Below are positions 1 through 11,971 of a DNA stretch of 64,000 nt, piece after piece; within the stretch, counting starts at the first letter, position 1, and the number at the start of each line of letters is the position of its first letter. The stretch is from the NCBI GenBank assembly GCA_038503035.1, contig JAVSML010000027.1, positions 1,212,365 through 1,276,364 on the forward strand, in the 5' to 3' direction. The position numbers were made by a program, and so were the translations under genes. The notes beneath the pieces are model-generated. The model did no database searches. It was not told where the DNA came from and was given only the letters and a program-made list of their open reading frames with translations. Source of the DNA: Crocodylus rhombifer. Lineage: Eukaryota > Chordata > Crocodylia > Crocodylidae.

Positions 1-374
1 TGGGGGTCCCCCCCACAGTCCCTTCCCCCCTCCTCCAGCCCCCCCAACACCTTACTCACCAGCACCGGAGCCCTGTTGCTGAAACATGCAGCCTGGCCAG
101 CCATGTGTTTCAGCACCAGGCCAAGAGCCAGCCATAGAGGTGCTCTGGCAGCCAGAGTGTCTCTATGGAGGACCCAGCTTCCAGTTGCCTGACCCACTTT
201 TTTATACTTTGCTTTTTTTAGACCCCTGGATATCCAGGTGTCTAATTTTGTCCCCGTGCTGCAAGTTTGCAGTGCAGGGAACATTTTTTTGTTCCTGCAC
301 GTGCCTGTTGCCCTGCCTCAAAGGGGTTTGAGGTGGGGCAAGGGGCACGTGTGCACTTGTGTGGACCCGCCCTA
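1..374. repeat. GC-rich element, right end
   Basis: This GC-rich stretch runs in from the left edge of the window. It ends in a sequence around 340-374 (GTGTGGACCCGCCCTAAGAG) that resembles the tips of the short inverted-repeat elements elsewhere in the window. A small hairpin lies at about 308-336. The left end is outside the window, so the family cannot be fixed. The 81-residue frame through it looks fortuitous. Confidence 0.3.
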
Positions 375-470
375 AGAGTCCTGCCAGTATTTTCAGAGAT
401 CAGCTGATTCTGCCAGCCCTGATTGCTAAGGACCTGGACTCCTCTAAAACCTGAGAAAATCCAAAGACCA

Positions 471-625
471 GGCATAGATTCATAGATGCTAGGGTCAGAA
501 AGGACCTCAAAGGACCATCGAATCTGACCTCCTGCCAGTGGCAGGAAAAAGTACTACGGTCATGTGACCCCAGCCAGGTGCTTGTCCAGTCTCCTCTTGA
601 AGACCCCCAAGATTCTATGAATCTA
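471..625 (-). mobile_element. CR1 LINE 3' tail fragment
   Basis: The plus strand reads as the reverse complement of a CR1 3' end: GGGTCAGAAAGGACCTC, then a stretch ending in CTTGTCCAGTCTCCTCTTGAAGA, with ATAGATTC/GATTCTATGAATCTATG-type short repeats at the edges. The same sequence pattern appears in the longer CR1 copies at 8405 and 39957. Only the untranslated tail and the last part of the RT frame are present, as expected of the 5'-truncated copies that dominate in sauropsids. Confidence 0.7.
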
Positions 626-1289
626 TGCATCATGTAGCCTTTTTCCCCCAATACAAGCAGACTATAACTTTGGTGCCAATCCCAACAGTGTCTCCTGCCT
701 GTGACTGGGAGTGGCAATCATCCTTGTCCTAGTAACACAATGGCAATAGGCAGTTTCACCTACTCTCTTTTCATTAAATATACAGTTCCCTTGATTAACC
801 CACAAAATCAAAATTATAAAGACATATGCAGACAGCATAACATAATCTATACAATGATAAAGGTGACACAAATGGCTATAGCATAACATTGGCTTTCCAA
901 TGTGACCATACACACCATATCAGTGAAATAAACACAAGAAAATCTGCATGACACCTCATGAGTCCACAAAACATAATGGGGTTTGTGTACCATCCTCCTA
1001 CAAGTTTATCTACATTGGCTATTGCTTATAAAAATCAGGAAATCAAATCTATTCTCATCCCATCTATCTTGAGGCAAAGTTTGCCCAACTCTTCTAACAG
1101 GTTCAAAATAAAAACTCCAAAACAAAACAAACCCAAGCACCACAAGACTCTTAGACTATATTCAATATTTAATTTGCAAATTTCTGTAGTACTACATTAT
1201 TATCCTTACAAGATTCTTCAGGACTTTCTCTCCACCCTCACCAAGGTAAGTTTTTTTCCCCCAAGTAATCATCAATTAAAATTGTATAT
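626..1289. other. No recognisable feature
   Basis: AT-rich DNA. The 112-codon plus-strand frame at 958-1296 has low-complexity composition and no recognisable motif, and is taken as chance. Confidence 0.5.
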
Positions 1290-2015
1290 TCACTAGTGCT
1301 CTGTGAAGGTTCAGGTGCTGATTTGATTTGGAGAAGATTCAGCCTGATTCGACTGCCGAATCTACAAATCTGAATCGAATCGGGAGATCAATAAAAAGTT
1401 CTGAATCAATTTGAAGCTCTCTGAATCGATTCAGAAAAGATTCAGAAAGCTTTGGAGAGATTCAGAGATTTGTCCAGTCCCTGCTCGCCACCGCAGGTAG
1501 CTGGACCCAGTCTCTGTGCTGGGTAAGTAGAGGGCGGGGGGAGAGGAGGGGACCATGGGGGACACATACCAGGCCCCTTTCCCTGCCTGTTCCCCTAACC
1601 CCTCTGACTGCCCCTCAACCCTGTCCCACTCTCCCAGCCCCATCAATGGCTGCCCCACCTGGCCCCAGCCTCCCGGCTCTTCAAAAAAAAAAAAATCGTC
1701 ACAATCACCTGTTGCTTCAGTGCCCTTTGGGGCTTCTGGGGGCTCATGGCAGAGCCCCCCATGTAGCACAGGGTAGTGGGGGGCATCAGGGATTGACCCC
1801 CCCCGCCTGACAGCAGCCTGTGAGTGTGAGGATTTAAAATTTTTTTTAAAAGTGCCGGGATGTTGGGGCCGGGCAGGGCAGCCATTGATGAGGAAGGGAG
1901 AGCAGGAGGAGGATGGAAGCTCGTGGCAGAGCCCCTCACACAGAGCATTTTTTTTTTTTAAGAGCTGGGCTGCTGGGGCTGGGTGGGACAGCCATTGATG
2001 GGGCTGGGAGAGTAT
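1290..2015. repeat. Element with GATTCAG motifs and internal inverted repeat
   Basis: Between about 1320 and 1470 the motif GATTCAG/CTGAATC recurs many times. It is followed by a GC-rich block holding three copies of one ~53-bp segment. The copy at 1631-1683 is inverted relative to those at about 1848-1900 and 1960-2012; shared cores are CAGCCATTGATGGGGCTGGG and its complement. Poly-A/T runs sit beside each copy. This is transposon-like structure, probably a non-autonomous DNA element, but both outer ends are uncertain. The long minus-strand frames here (1431-2105 and 1643-1948) read through this repeat and are not gene-like. Confidence 0.45.
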
Positions 2016-4059
2016 GCTGCAGTCATACCCAACATCCTTCTTTTTCTGCCTTCCCCAACTGTGCTTTTTTAAAGAATAATTTTTTATGAATTTGAAAAAA
2101 AACACTTAAAAAGTGTTATCCAAGAAAAAGGTACAATTAATGGAAAGACAAAAGAAATATCTGTAATAGAATGCTTGTTGTTTGTCCTTAAATGATATAT
2201 TAACCGAAGGAAATCACATTACAATTTGATGTATGTGTCACTTTAAGAGCAAGTCTTGGTTTGTAGAGGTAGCTTGTATGTCATGTGATGTAAGTACTTT
2301 TATTGAGTAGGTAAGTATGTAATAGCTAAAAGCCTCATAAATCAGCTAAATGTTCTCCCAATTTATAGAGAATATTTGATCTGAGAACATTACCGTCTGG
2401 TGAGCAACTGAGAGAAAGAAGAGACATGAAGAGTGATGGAGATAGATATGATGGATAATTTGTTTGGATTTAGAGTATCTATGGGTTATTTTTTACAGAC
2501 TCACACCTTGTCTAGTCCTTAACATCTGTGCAATATGAGTATAATTAAATTAAAATGCCCCGCTTACTTGCTTTGATACAAATTGCATACCCACTTCTTC
2601 TTAAAGGGGTAAATAACTACATAAGGTGAAATACACCAAATACCCACAACTAATACACCACTGTATGCCTGTGGACTGTCTAAAATTAGCTAAGAAATAT
2701 TCATTTTTTTATGAAGATTCTCTCAACCCCTGTTCATCGCCTCTCACAGTCAGACGCAACATCTGAAAAGTTCCTTTGCTATAATGAAGGTGAGGAGAGC
2801 ACATATTCCCTTATACAGCTACATAGAAACAAGGCACAATCTAGCTTGGATATTAAATTTTCTATTGATCAATAGACCAAATATTTTAAAAAGTGATTAA
2901 ACCCTGCACAAATGTAAAAAAAGGAACAATGGCCCACCGTCCTCTTTCAGCATAGGATTCATGATACCGTATTTGATGTCTGCATTAAATATTTCAGATT
3001 GAATAGTATGTGCCTGTAGTGTAGTAATCCAATTCATACACTAAAATGAGTTTAAATATTGGCTGAATCTGAACTTTTGAACCTGTTGCAACACAAGACA
3101 CTGAAGAGGTGTTATTTACTTGTCATTTTGTAAGTTATAAAATGAAAATGAAATAACTTATTTGCTGTGGTTACTCAAGAAAAGTTGAACATGCAACTGA
3201 TTTCCAAATAGATATTTCAACATATTTTTGAAATTGTGATTTGTGAGGGCTTTGATGCTTTGAGGCATTGCTCATTGGATTGTTCACCTATTCATATTTT
3301 ATACTGCTGAATACCTTCCACTTTAAGTCACATCAGAGGCCTTTAAAAACCCTACTTCACTCCAAGCCATTTTTCATCAAGAAAGTATGAAAACAGTGAC
3401 ATTCTAAAGTTTCTTTTCCTTTTCCTTTCTGGGCCACACAGGCAGTGTCATTCCTTGGAAAAGTAAGCTACTATAAGATTTATTGGCTTGGTGAAGTGTT
3501 TGAATTTAAAATTTATTTTGCCACACTAACGTGAAATAATTGTCTCTGCATGTGCAGTCCTTTCTGGAAAGGTACAGACAGATCCAAGTCTGATTCATGT
3601 AATTGCATCTATGCCAGGATTCTGGCTAGAGGTTTGAGGGGACACTATTCCCATGTTACATTGAGCAGTGTCCCAAGTAAACTATTAATTTGTCACTGCT
3701 GGTAATCATCTCAAAATCAACAAAAATAGTCAGAGCAGCAGAGGGTGGAGAAATTTGCCTGCAAACAGCTGTTAACCCCCCTGGAGCCGATCCTGACCCT
3801 GGCACAAGCACAAAAGGACCTCTGTTTCTAAATCCTACATGACCCAATATAGATTCTGTGGGGCAGGAAAGATTTTTGATTCCATATTTGTATAACACCC
3901 GGCACAATGGGCTCTACTCCCTACTGGGGCTTCTAGGAACTGCAGCAATACAAATAATAATACGTACAGAGCAAAATTGTCATAGAACTCATTCATGTTT
4001 CAGTTTCAGTTCTGTCTGTTCCAAAAAGGGGAAATAGTTCCTGGCCTTATGAATCAGAG
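2016..4059. other. No recognisable feature
   Basis: About 2 kb of AT-rich sequence without convincing frames, splice-site-bounded exons or clear repeats. Short A/T runs only. Confidence 0.5.
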
Positions 4060-4067
4060 CCTGATGG

Positions 4068-5093
4068 GCTAGAGACAGACATCCAAAAAGCCTGACCCTG
4101 AATTGATTCAATCTTTGCCAGTTAGTCTAACCTGGCTGGCTGAACAGGCTTGTAATAGGACAGACATTCTCTCTGGACAGAAGAAATTCCCTTCTAGAGT
4201 GCTGAGTTGAGGGGGGCATGGCCAGCAGGACCTCTGATTAGGGAGGTCTCTCTGCACCATCCCAGGCTTTTCCCCACTGGCTGCTCAAGGGACAGGAGTG
4301 TTGCCAGCCCCCAGCCCCCTGCCAGCACTCTGAGGCAAGTGGGTGGGGGAGGGCGATGATACAGAGCTTTTCAATCTCCCTCTCTCTGCTTCTTTATACT
4401 GTCTGCATCAAACTGACAGGCAAGCAAGCAGGGAGCTGATAACTGTGTTTATTTCCTCATCAGTAAAACAATACCCTCTCTCCATTAGTTCAAACTCTTC
4501 TTAAACAGCTTATCAGATGAGCTGCTGATTAGCTCCAAAAAGCCGTAAGTGGTCACTGTTCTGTCTGGCTGTCCCAGTGAAATTGGAGACACACACATAG
4601 ACACCTCTCAGCATTAGCTAGCATACCACATGCCTAGGGTCTGTGGGGCTGGGGTCTGTGCTGTGGGAGATGGGAGGAAGGGAGGTGAGGGATTCCTGCT
4701 TGAGCAGTGAGCAGTGATGGGGGTGGAGGGGTAGGACAGGAGGAAGCCAGGCAGATCCTGCTGTACCTGCAGTCTCTGCTGGAGCTCCAGCAAGGGAGTG
4801 GAGGGGAGAGACCAGCCCTGCTGTGGAGCAGAGAGCCTCGCCCAGCCCAGAGAGCATGCCAGGATGGTGGGGGAGTCTGATTTATCTTAAACCAGCAAGG
4901 GGTCTGGGACAGACATTGCATAAACCAGTTTGAGTCAAATCAGTTAAATATGATACTACATTCAACCCGGTTTATCTCAAACTGGTTTCAGCCATTTTCA
5001 AACTGGTTTATATTCACTGAACATCATTCTGTTCCAGGTTTAAACCAGTTTCTGGTCTCTTAAACTGGTTTGTGTGTAATAGCTGTCCCTAGC
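4068..5093. mobile_element. hAT-like non-autonomous DNA transposon
   Basis: The ends form an imperfect terminal inverted repeat: GGCTAGAGACAGACAT at the left and, read inward from the right, GCTAGGGACAGCTATT. They are flanked by a near-identical duplication, CCTGATG (4060-4066) and CTTGATG (5094-5100), the size expected for hAT insertion. Inside, the right third carries repeated AAACCAGTTT/AAACTGGTTT motifs in both orientations (about 4890-5075). There is no transposase frame; the 79- and 95-residue minus-strand frames are GC-rich chance frames. Confidence 0.4.
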
Positions 5094-5655
5094 CTTGATG
5101 CCTGTACTTTCCTAATGTTTTTTGATAAAGGTGCTAGTTACCAGGATACACTATGTATCATGATATTAAGTAATTCTGGCACACATCACCACGGCTCAGA
5201 ATGGCAGCAAGGCTGAGTTTCTGTCTCTGCGTAATCTCCTGCTCACTGAGCCCTATGAAAAACCACATGGCTGGGGGATCTGGGAAAATGATTAGGGTAT
5301 AGCCTTCTCACTGCCCAATCTCTCCGACTGGAATTATATGCTACCTCCAACATATAAGATCATAGCTTTCTGCTAAACAGAAACAAACTACCTCCCTTCC
5401 AAAGTCAGCTAGGTAGCCCAACCTACAAGCCCTCTCTCTCCAGCTGCCTCAATCCACATTGGCTGTATAATTCTCCTTAACAAATCTCTCCCTCTTCCTC
5501 GAGATTCTTGCTTTTGTAGCTGAGATGGAGGCTCAACAGCCAATGAGTATCTGATTTTCAGTCTTTCTTCACCTGAGTCTAAGAAGTTTTGGGTCCAACC
5601 ACTTTGACCTCTTTGACAATATTTAGGTACCTCCAACTCAGGTAAGCAGGATGAG

Positions 5656-5885
5656 GAGACTAGTCCAATTGTTGGAGCACTTACCTAAAACATGAGAGAC
5701 TCGGGTTCAATTCCTATTCTTCTACAGTTATCTGTGATTCCTGGGCAAAGTATTGAGTGTTCCTGTGCTTCAATTCCACATCAGTAAAATAGTATCTCCT
5801 TACCTCAAAGAGACATTGTGGGGTGTTTAAATATTGCTTATGCTTGTATGCAATGACTTTTTAATGTGAAATACTTAAACAGTAT
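5656..5885 (+). mobile_element. tRNA-derived SINE with MIR/CORE-like body
   Basis: The head carries pol III promoter-like boxes: an A-box-like TAGTCCAATTGTTGGAGCAC and a B-box-like GGGTTCAATTCC about 30 bases later. The body then reads like the MIR/CORE core: GTGATTCCTGGGCAAAGTA, followed by TCAATTCCACATCAGTAAAA and a TACCTCAAAGAGACATTGTG segment. This order of tRNA head, core and 'tacctca' tail is the family's usual layout. It is an old, diverged copy and no target duplication was identified. Confidence 0.6.
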
Positions 5886-6034
5886 TTGGAGCAGGGACTG
5901 GAACCAGGAGAGTCCCCTAATCAGCAGACTGTAGTCATTTTCCCACTTGCTTATACTTTCTTTTTCTAGATCCTTCTTTTATGAAAAATGGAATAGCTTC
6001 AACTGGAGAAAATTAGAGTGCACCCAGCTCCAGC

Positions 6035-6115
6035 CTGGCTAATAGCTTAGTGGTTAGAACACCTCTATTGATAAGTGATAAATGGGGATTTGACTCCATC
6101 AGGCAAAGGAGGAAA
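6035..6115 (+). mobile_element. tRNA-like SINE head fragment
   Basis: TAATAGCTTAGTGGTTAGAA resembles an A box, and GGGGATTTGACTCC about 45 bases later resembles a degraded B box. This is the same kind of tRNA-derived SINE head as at 5656, without an obvious body. Confidence 0.4.
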
Positions 6116-8400
6116 CTGCATAAAAGGAAAGCAACAGCCACTATTACATTTTATGTAGCGCTCAAACCAGTAAGTATGCTCTGAGAGTACCTGTAGGATA
6201 AAGCAGAGGAAAATTTGTTTATGGATCACTGTGGGATTTAGGTGTGAGTTTGGCACTAAACTGATGCTTCCTACCAAGACACAGGTGTTTCTGGAACTGC
6301 ATAATATTTTAGATGCCCAAGAAACATTTTGTCTAAACCTGAGGCACAGGGTAGGTACTCTCAGGATTAAGTAGCAGCTGAACAGTTTCTGACGTAGGCG
6401 TCTAAGACTCACATTAGTCAGTTAAGCCCCTTTTGAGATCTGGGTCTACATTCTCACTTCATTTAAAACATCTGGGGTAGATAATTCTAACCAAGCTGTA
6501 CACTGTATTACACACAATGGGTGGATACTATAAAATAAATATAAAAAATAAACTATACCTTAAAATCAGTATTTTACCCAAGAAGAGGAATTCAAAGGAA
6601 CAGGATTAGCTGCCCAGGGTTCCTATTTAGTCAATGGGCAGAGGTAGGCACCACCAAAAGGTGGGGAAGGGAATCAGAAGTGCCCAGAGGGGACGTACCT
6701 TACAGTGCAAGCAGTATTAGTTTAATGCAAAATAAAGTGCAATTAACTAGTGGTTGAAGTATTTGTCTAGGAAGTGAGAAACATGGGCTCAAGACCCTTC
6801 TTAGTCAAAGAGGACTCATACCCACTTCTTCAGTTTCCTGGAGAGTGCTCTAATTAGTCTGCAGAATAGGTCTGGTGGGGACCCCCTTCACATAACCATG
6901 CCTGTTGGGCAGACAGGAATACAAGATTCATGAGGCCAGAGGGAGAACTCTATAGCCAGCTATACAGGTGCTTCCCTAGGATAGGGGAAATCTGTCTTCT
7001 GGTTCCCACTGCCAGGGTCATTTCTGTTTTATAACCAACGACTCCCTCATACAAAATATGTAAACAGTCCTGGAAGTATAGCCAGTGGAAGGTCAGGGCT
7101 AATGGGGCTTAGCCCCCCCCCCCCCCCAGCTAATTGTGGTCAGTGACAGAAGCAGCACCATGGCACTGCCATCCTGCAGCGAGCTTCCGCATAAAGCACC
7201 AGCATGCGCCAGTCCCCCCACAGCCCTGCAGGAGGGTGAGGGTCATTCCCACAATTAATATTTTCTCCCACTGTCTATGCCTGGCAGCAAGGTTTAAACA
7301 ATCACATTCTGATAAACCAGTTAAGACACAACAATGCCCATACCCACGTCCCAGAAAATCAATAAGAACATTAAATTCAATGTGGTCCTTGAAAAGATGG
7401 CCTGGAAGCCCATCAGTCTGACTCCATAACCTATACGAGGGATCACTAGTTGAGGATAAGATTCAAGCTGCATGATTGTTTAAACTTACTGATAACCACA
7501 CTTATGAAACACTAAGTTTAAGCAAAGAAACAACTGAATAACAGATCATTTTCTGGCCTCACAGAATACTCCCTCTTTATGCAGGTGACCATTTGCTGCA
7601 CTATACGCACCCTAAATATATATATGAAATTGAAACAAGTGCCATCATCACCTTGGCCAAAGACATCCTTTCTTAGATGTGCAAAGTGTGTAGAATTAGA
7701 AAATAAAATGACTGAGATAAGGTACTTCCTGTAAGCAGGGCTTCAGCTTCAAGAGTACCAGAAAAACCCAATTTCCATCAAAATCAAACAAATGGAAGAT
7801 CCTCTTAATAAATAAAGCACCTCAAGCTGTGTCTTTTGTTCTTGGATTTTATGCTGAAATGCAGGACATCAGAATCTGCATATATTCTAAAGGAAACATT
7901 TCAAAGTACTAAAATAGAGACCAAGATAACTCTAAGAGTTACAGAGGCAGAAAGTGTTAGTGTGGTTCTTCTAATCTAGAAATGAGTTTAATCTTACTAT
8001 AGAGGTTTTGTCATCAGCCTGCTGTCAAGATAAACAATTCATCTGTACTGTGTGAGTATGGTATCTGTTAGTTAGTCCAAGACAGAATCCTTTGAAGTAC
8101 TGCCACTGTGAACTATAAATTTACATATTTGAGATAATATTCAGTAAAATCCTGAACTAAAATGATCATCAATAGTTTTGCTTTCTACTGATATATTAAT
8201 TTTTAACTGATATTCTTGGTTACTCTTTTATTAGATGACTACAGAGGAACTTCAATTTCTAGAAATAATTATCAGATTAAATAATATGTCAGAAAAGATC
8301 ATTTTTAAGGGCAAACTAGTCAGGCTTGTAGATACTTAATCTTGTACTTCTGTTAGCAGCGCTCAAGTTTCTATGAAATCAATAGAAGCTGGAACAGGCC
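6116..8400. other. Mostly unannotated; one SINE-like patch
   Basis: AT-rich sequence. A weak tRNA-like patch occurs at about 6740-6835 (AACTAGTGGTTGAAGTATTT, then GGGCTCAAGACCC). A run of 15 C lies at 7113-7127. No gene-like frame was found; the 115-residue minus frame at 6065-6412 and the 95-residue plus frame at 7134-7421 show no family motif. Confidence 0.4.
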
Positions 8401-8404
8401 ATAA

Positions 8405-9695
8405 CAACCTAGAGTCACAGATTGTTAGGGACTGGAAGGGACCTTGTAAATCAGTGGGTCCAGTCCCCCTCCACTAGGCAGGAAAAGATAACTGAGGTTA
8501 AGTGACCCCAGAAAGGTGACTGTCCAGTCTCCTTTTGAAGATTTCCAGGGTAGGGGACTGCACCACCTCCAGAGGGAGTTTATTCCATGGTCTGGACAGC
8601 CTGACTATGATGGAGATTTTCCTGGAATTGAGCCTGAAACAGCTTTCCAGGAATTTGTATCCATTACTCGTGTTCTTCCTTAAGGGTGCCCTAGTGAACA
8701 GCTGTTCACCGAGTTCTTGATGTACTCCCCTGATGTAGTGGTAACCTGCTACCAAGTCCCTTCTCAGCCTTCTCTTCTCTAGGCTGAAGAGGCCCAAGTC
8801 CCTCAGCCTCTCCTCGTATGGCTTGTCTTGCAAGTTGCTAATCATATGGGTGGCTCTTCTCTGAACCCTCTCAAGTTTTTCCACATCCTTGTTGAAGTGC
8901 AGCACCCAGAACAGAATGCAGTATTCCAGCTGTGACCTCACAAATGCAGAGTACAGTGAGAGTATCACTTCCTTAATTTACATGAGATGCAATGGTTAAT
9001 GCATGCCAGAGTGTTGTTTGCCCTGCTGGCCAAAGCATCACACTGCCGGCTCATGTTCATGTGATGGTCTATCACTACTTTTAGGTCCCTTGCAGCCGTG
9101 GTGCAAGTCAAATTGCCACCACTAAGCCTGTAGGTATGTTGGGGATTGTTTGCCCCCAGATGGAGCACCTTACACTTCAGAGTGATGAACTTCATCTGGT
9201 TCCAGTCCACTCAACTTTCCAGCCTGCCCAGGTCCGCCTATATCTGCAACCTATCTTCTGATATGACCACGCTCCCCCATAACTTGGTGTCGTCCACAAA
9301 CTTGGCAGTGAGCTTTTCACCCCCACATACAAATCATTGATAAAGATGTTGAAAAGCACCAGTGTCCAAGCATGGACCCTTGAGGGACATCACTGACCAC
9401 TTCTCACCAGAAGGACAGAGATCCATTCATGAGAACTCTCTGGATCCTACCATGCAGCCAGTTTTCCACGCACTGAACTGTTAAGCCCACAATCTTCCAA
9501 TTTTTCCAAAGAGATATCATGGGATACTAGCTCAAAAGCCCTATGGAAGTCTAGGTATATAATGTCAATCTTCTCTCCCATGTCCAGGTGGCAAGAGACC
9601 AGTTTGTAGAAGGAGATGAGATTGGTAAGACATGACCTACCCGCGATGAAGCCATGCTGGCTGTCGTTCAGAATCTTACTGTCAACGAGCATAAG
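8405..9695 (-). mobile_element. CR1 LINE, 5'-truncated
   Basis: This is a minus-strand CR1 copy. Its 3' untranslated end lies at 8405-8500 on the plus strand. Translation of the minus strand gives broken pieces of the CR1 reverse transcriptase: a mid-domain piece at 9692-9447 (ILNDSQHGFIAGRSCLTNLI), the FVDDTKLWG active-site segment at about 9310-9270, a piece with KCKVLHLGANNP at 9210-8965, and the C-terminal piece at 8968-8498 (LEYCILFWVLHFNKDVEKLE). The endonuclease domain is missing, so this is an ordinary 5' truncation. Frames are broken between pieces, so it is dead. Confidence 0.9.
8498..8968 (-). pseudogene. CR1 reverse transcriptase, C-terminal remnant
   Basis: A 156-residue open frame holds the RT C-terminal region of a CR1 LINE. 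Recognisable family signatures are SLYSAFVRSQLEYCILFW near the start, KLERVQRRATHMI at about residues 32-44, and RPWNKLPLEVV about 30 residues from the end. The frame overlaps the next fragment (9210-8965) by a few bases in a different frame. It is a relic of the larger CR1 copy rather than a host gene. The catalytic segment lies outside this piece. Confidence 0.85.
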
Positions 9696-9866
9696 CTTTG
9701 TGCCTGAAGATTTTCATTCTGATGTAAAAAAAATGGGTATGTGTCTTTGAACATGTGTGAATGAAACAACTGCTACTTCAGAAAAGGACTATAAAGATAT
9801 TTTCAAAGGCAGAAATGGAAATTAGGGGTGTACTTGGTCGCCGTGTTGGTCTGAGAGAAAAAGATA

Positions 9867-10186
9867 TACAAAAAACTAGAACTCTTGGTTCCAAAATGGT
9901 ACCTTTTGTTAGACCAACGGGGAAATTGCAAGAAAACTGTCTTTTTCTGCAAGCTTTCAGAGTCCCAGAGGGACAGCCTTCCATCCTCAGCTCCCTCTGT
10001 GCAAAAATGAAGTTTATTTCCTACCTATGGGGACTGTTTACCATCTTGCACCATCTATATTTTTCCCAGAGTCTTATGAAGGGACTTTGATCCTGAAAGC
10101 TTGCAGAAAAGGACAATTTTCTTGCACTTTTCCAGTTGGTCTAATAAAAGGTATCATTTTGGAACCAAGAGTTCTAGCTTTTTGTA
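9867..10186. repeat. Foldback element, 94-bp inverted repeat arms
   Basis: The left arm (9867-9960) and right arm (10093-10186) are reverse complements along 94 bases with about ten mismatches. Shared blocks include AACTCTTGGTTCCAAAATG and TCTGCAAGCTTTCAG. The loop is about 132 bp. The plus-strand 109-codon frame and minus-strand 68-codon frame through the arms are by-products of the palindrome. This is probably a non-autonomous DNA transposon or foldback element; the true ends may lie slightly further out, as GTGTTGGTCTGAGAG just left of the left arm looks like part of the same repeat. Confidence 0.75.
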
Positions 10187-10278
10187 TGTCAAATGGGAAT
10201 TAGGCACCTAACTGTCATTTGTGGTTTTGAAAATCTCTGCCTCTAGGTTTAACATAACTATACTTGCCAAACTATATA

Positions 10279-10676
10279 CAGTAAAAAATCTGTTATCTGG
10301 CATCCCCGCAAAGGGGAGATGATAGATAACAAAATATGCTGGTTAACTGAGCGGCCCAAACAGGTGTCCTTGCCTGTTCAGGCCGCTGCTCCTTCCGCCA
10401 CGTGCAGGGCGTCACCACCCCTCCCGTGGCACTGCTGACCCTCCTGCGGCATCACTGAGGGCCCCACGGGACAGGGAGGTGGGCTCTGCACAGCCTGTTA
10501 TGCCCCTAGGCCGTTGGGGGTCAGCAGCACAGGCTGCTTTGCTCTGGGCCATGGGGGCTCAGTGAAACTGGAAGTGCCATGGTGGACACTTCTGGTTTCA
10601 CTTTATCTTACAAGCCGACACGCTGGTTAATAGAGCATGCCAGCTTGTAAGGTGCCGGTTAATGGAACTTTTACTG
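10279..10676. mobile_element. Tigger-like (Tc1/mariner) MITE
   Basis: Terminal inverted repeats CAGTAAAAAATCTGTTATCT (left) and, read inward from the right, CAGTAAAAGTTCCATTAACC are flanked on both sides by TA (10277-10278 and 10677-10678), the target duplication of Tc1/mariner elements. The tips and the GC-rich interior resemble Tigger-family deletion derivatives. There is no transposase frame. Confidence 0.75.
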
Positions 10677-10699
10677 TATACAGTTACCCTCATACTGAG

Positions 10700-11728
10700 C
10701 TATTTTTTGTACGGAAACCCATCTGTTTTTTTTCAATTATTAATACTTATTAAGGACTCATGATGTGTTCAACACCATAAAAGACCCATATTAAGAATCT
10801 TCCTTGTTCTGTGGAATTTAGCATGGTCATATTAAGAAAGGAGAAAAGAGGATAACGAGGAAAAGGATAGTGTATTCTGGTAATATTGAGGTTTTATTTA
10901 ATGCTAAACATTATACAAGGATGCTGATGTGATACTTATTTTGTTCCCCCTCTCCACTTTCCCCCACCTGTTTATCTTTGGAATATCCATTGTTGAACTT
11001 CAAGTTCTTGTTATATGTGATCTGCTTCCCTATACGCTGTCTACTTCAGAAAATAATAATATGTGTGTATTTAAAAAAGAAAGCTGTATTTTTATGCCAC
11101 CTTATCACCAGGGATAATGCCAACAGAGGTCACCTCCACAAGAAAATTTGACCAGCTCCAAAGACACCAGAAGACAGCAAACATGTTTAATCTGGTTTCA
11201 TAAGACTTCCAGAAGAAAATGTCTTTGTCAGTGAACCCATGGTGATGCAAATTAGGATAAAGGTATGTGCAAGCCTTCGCATTTTTCAAAAAACAAACAA
11301 CTGATTTCTTTAATCTTCTCATGAAGATGTTGATCATTAATGTGTTCTGACATACTGTCTGCTTTTGCTGATAAAACCATCAAGCAATTCCATTCTGATT
11401 TGACAGCTGTAATATTGCTAGACATTTAGATTATAGACATATTGGAAAATCTTACTTTAGGCATGGCAGAAGTGACTATGCTGGAAAAATAAGTAACATA
11501 TAAATGGTTGCATGCCAGTATTAACATTTGAAGATATAAATGAAACTTTATGAAGGGACTGCATTTACTGAAAATTACAAGTTACTTGCACTCCAGGAAT
11601 GGCAGATTAGCTCCATAAAGTAAGAGATTTCTTGGCTCTTGAAATACTGAATTATACTGTCTGTTCTAAATTTTTACTGCTGAGTCCAGGTTTACTGGCC
11701 ACATGTTATCCAGTTGCTGAGGAACTTC
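10700..11728. other. No recognisable feature
   Basis: AT-rich DNA. A minus-strand 81-codon frame (11337-11092) has a fairly protein-like composition but no visible acceptor site or family motif, so it is not called. Confidence 0.4.
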
Positions 11729-11963
11729 CTAACCACTTGTATGATTTCCTCCAACCATAAACACTGAATAGTGATGTACATACTCCTTTCTTTTGGGTAG
11801 CTGAAAGAAATGCTTCCAGTTAATTCTCCCCTGACGTAACACATTTCTAGGTCCATCACACAAAGCAGACTCAGGAATTACAACTGGAATTTCTTCTATA
11901 ACATATTGCTGAGGGTTGAGTGAAACTTTGCTGTAGGTGGTAAAGCAACAGCCATTTTCATAC
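11729..11963 (-). CDS. Candidate protein-coding exon, unrecognised
   Basis: On the minus strand a polypyrimidine tract and AG (TTTTTTTCAG, just above 11963) lead straight into an open frame of about 77 codons ending in TAG at 11731-11729. The encoded peptide has balanced, non-repetitive composition, with stretches such as SKVSLNPQQYVIEEIPVVIP and GRINWKHFFQLPKRKEY, unlike the low-complexity chance frames around it. A weak donor-like G|GTTAGG lies just before the stop, so it could be internal or terminal. I do not recognise the family. It could be a real exon, a pseudogene fragment or chance. No partner exon was found nearby. Confidence 0.4.
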
Positions 11964-11971
11964 CTGAAAAA

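Noticed and set aside
1431..2105. 224-codon minus-strand frame
   Set aside because: It runs through the inverted-repeat, poly-A/T-bearing element; low-complexity Ser/Pro/Gly content and no motif.
11092..11337. 81-codon minus-strand frame with a Trp-rich hydrophobic stretch
   Set aside because: No acceptor or donor in the right place and no recognised homology; too weak to call an exon.
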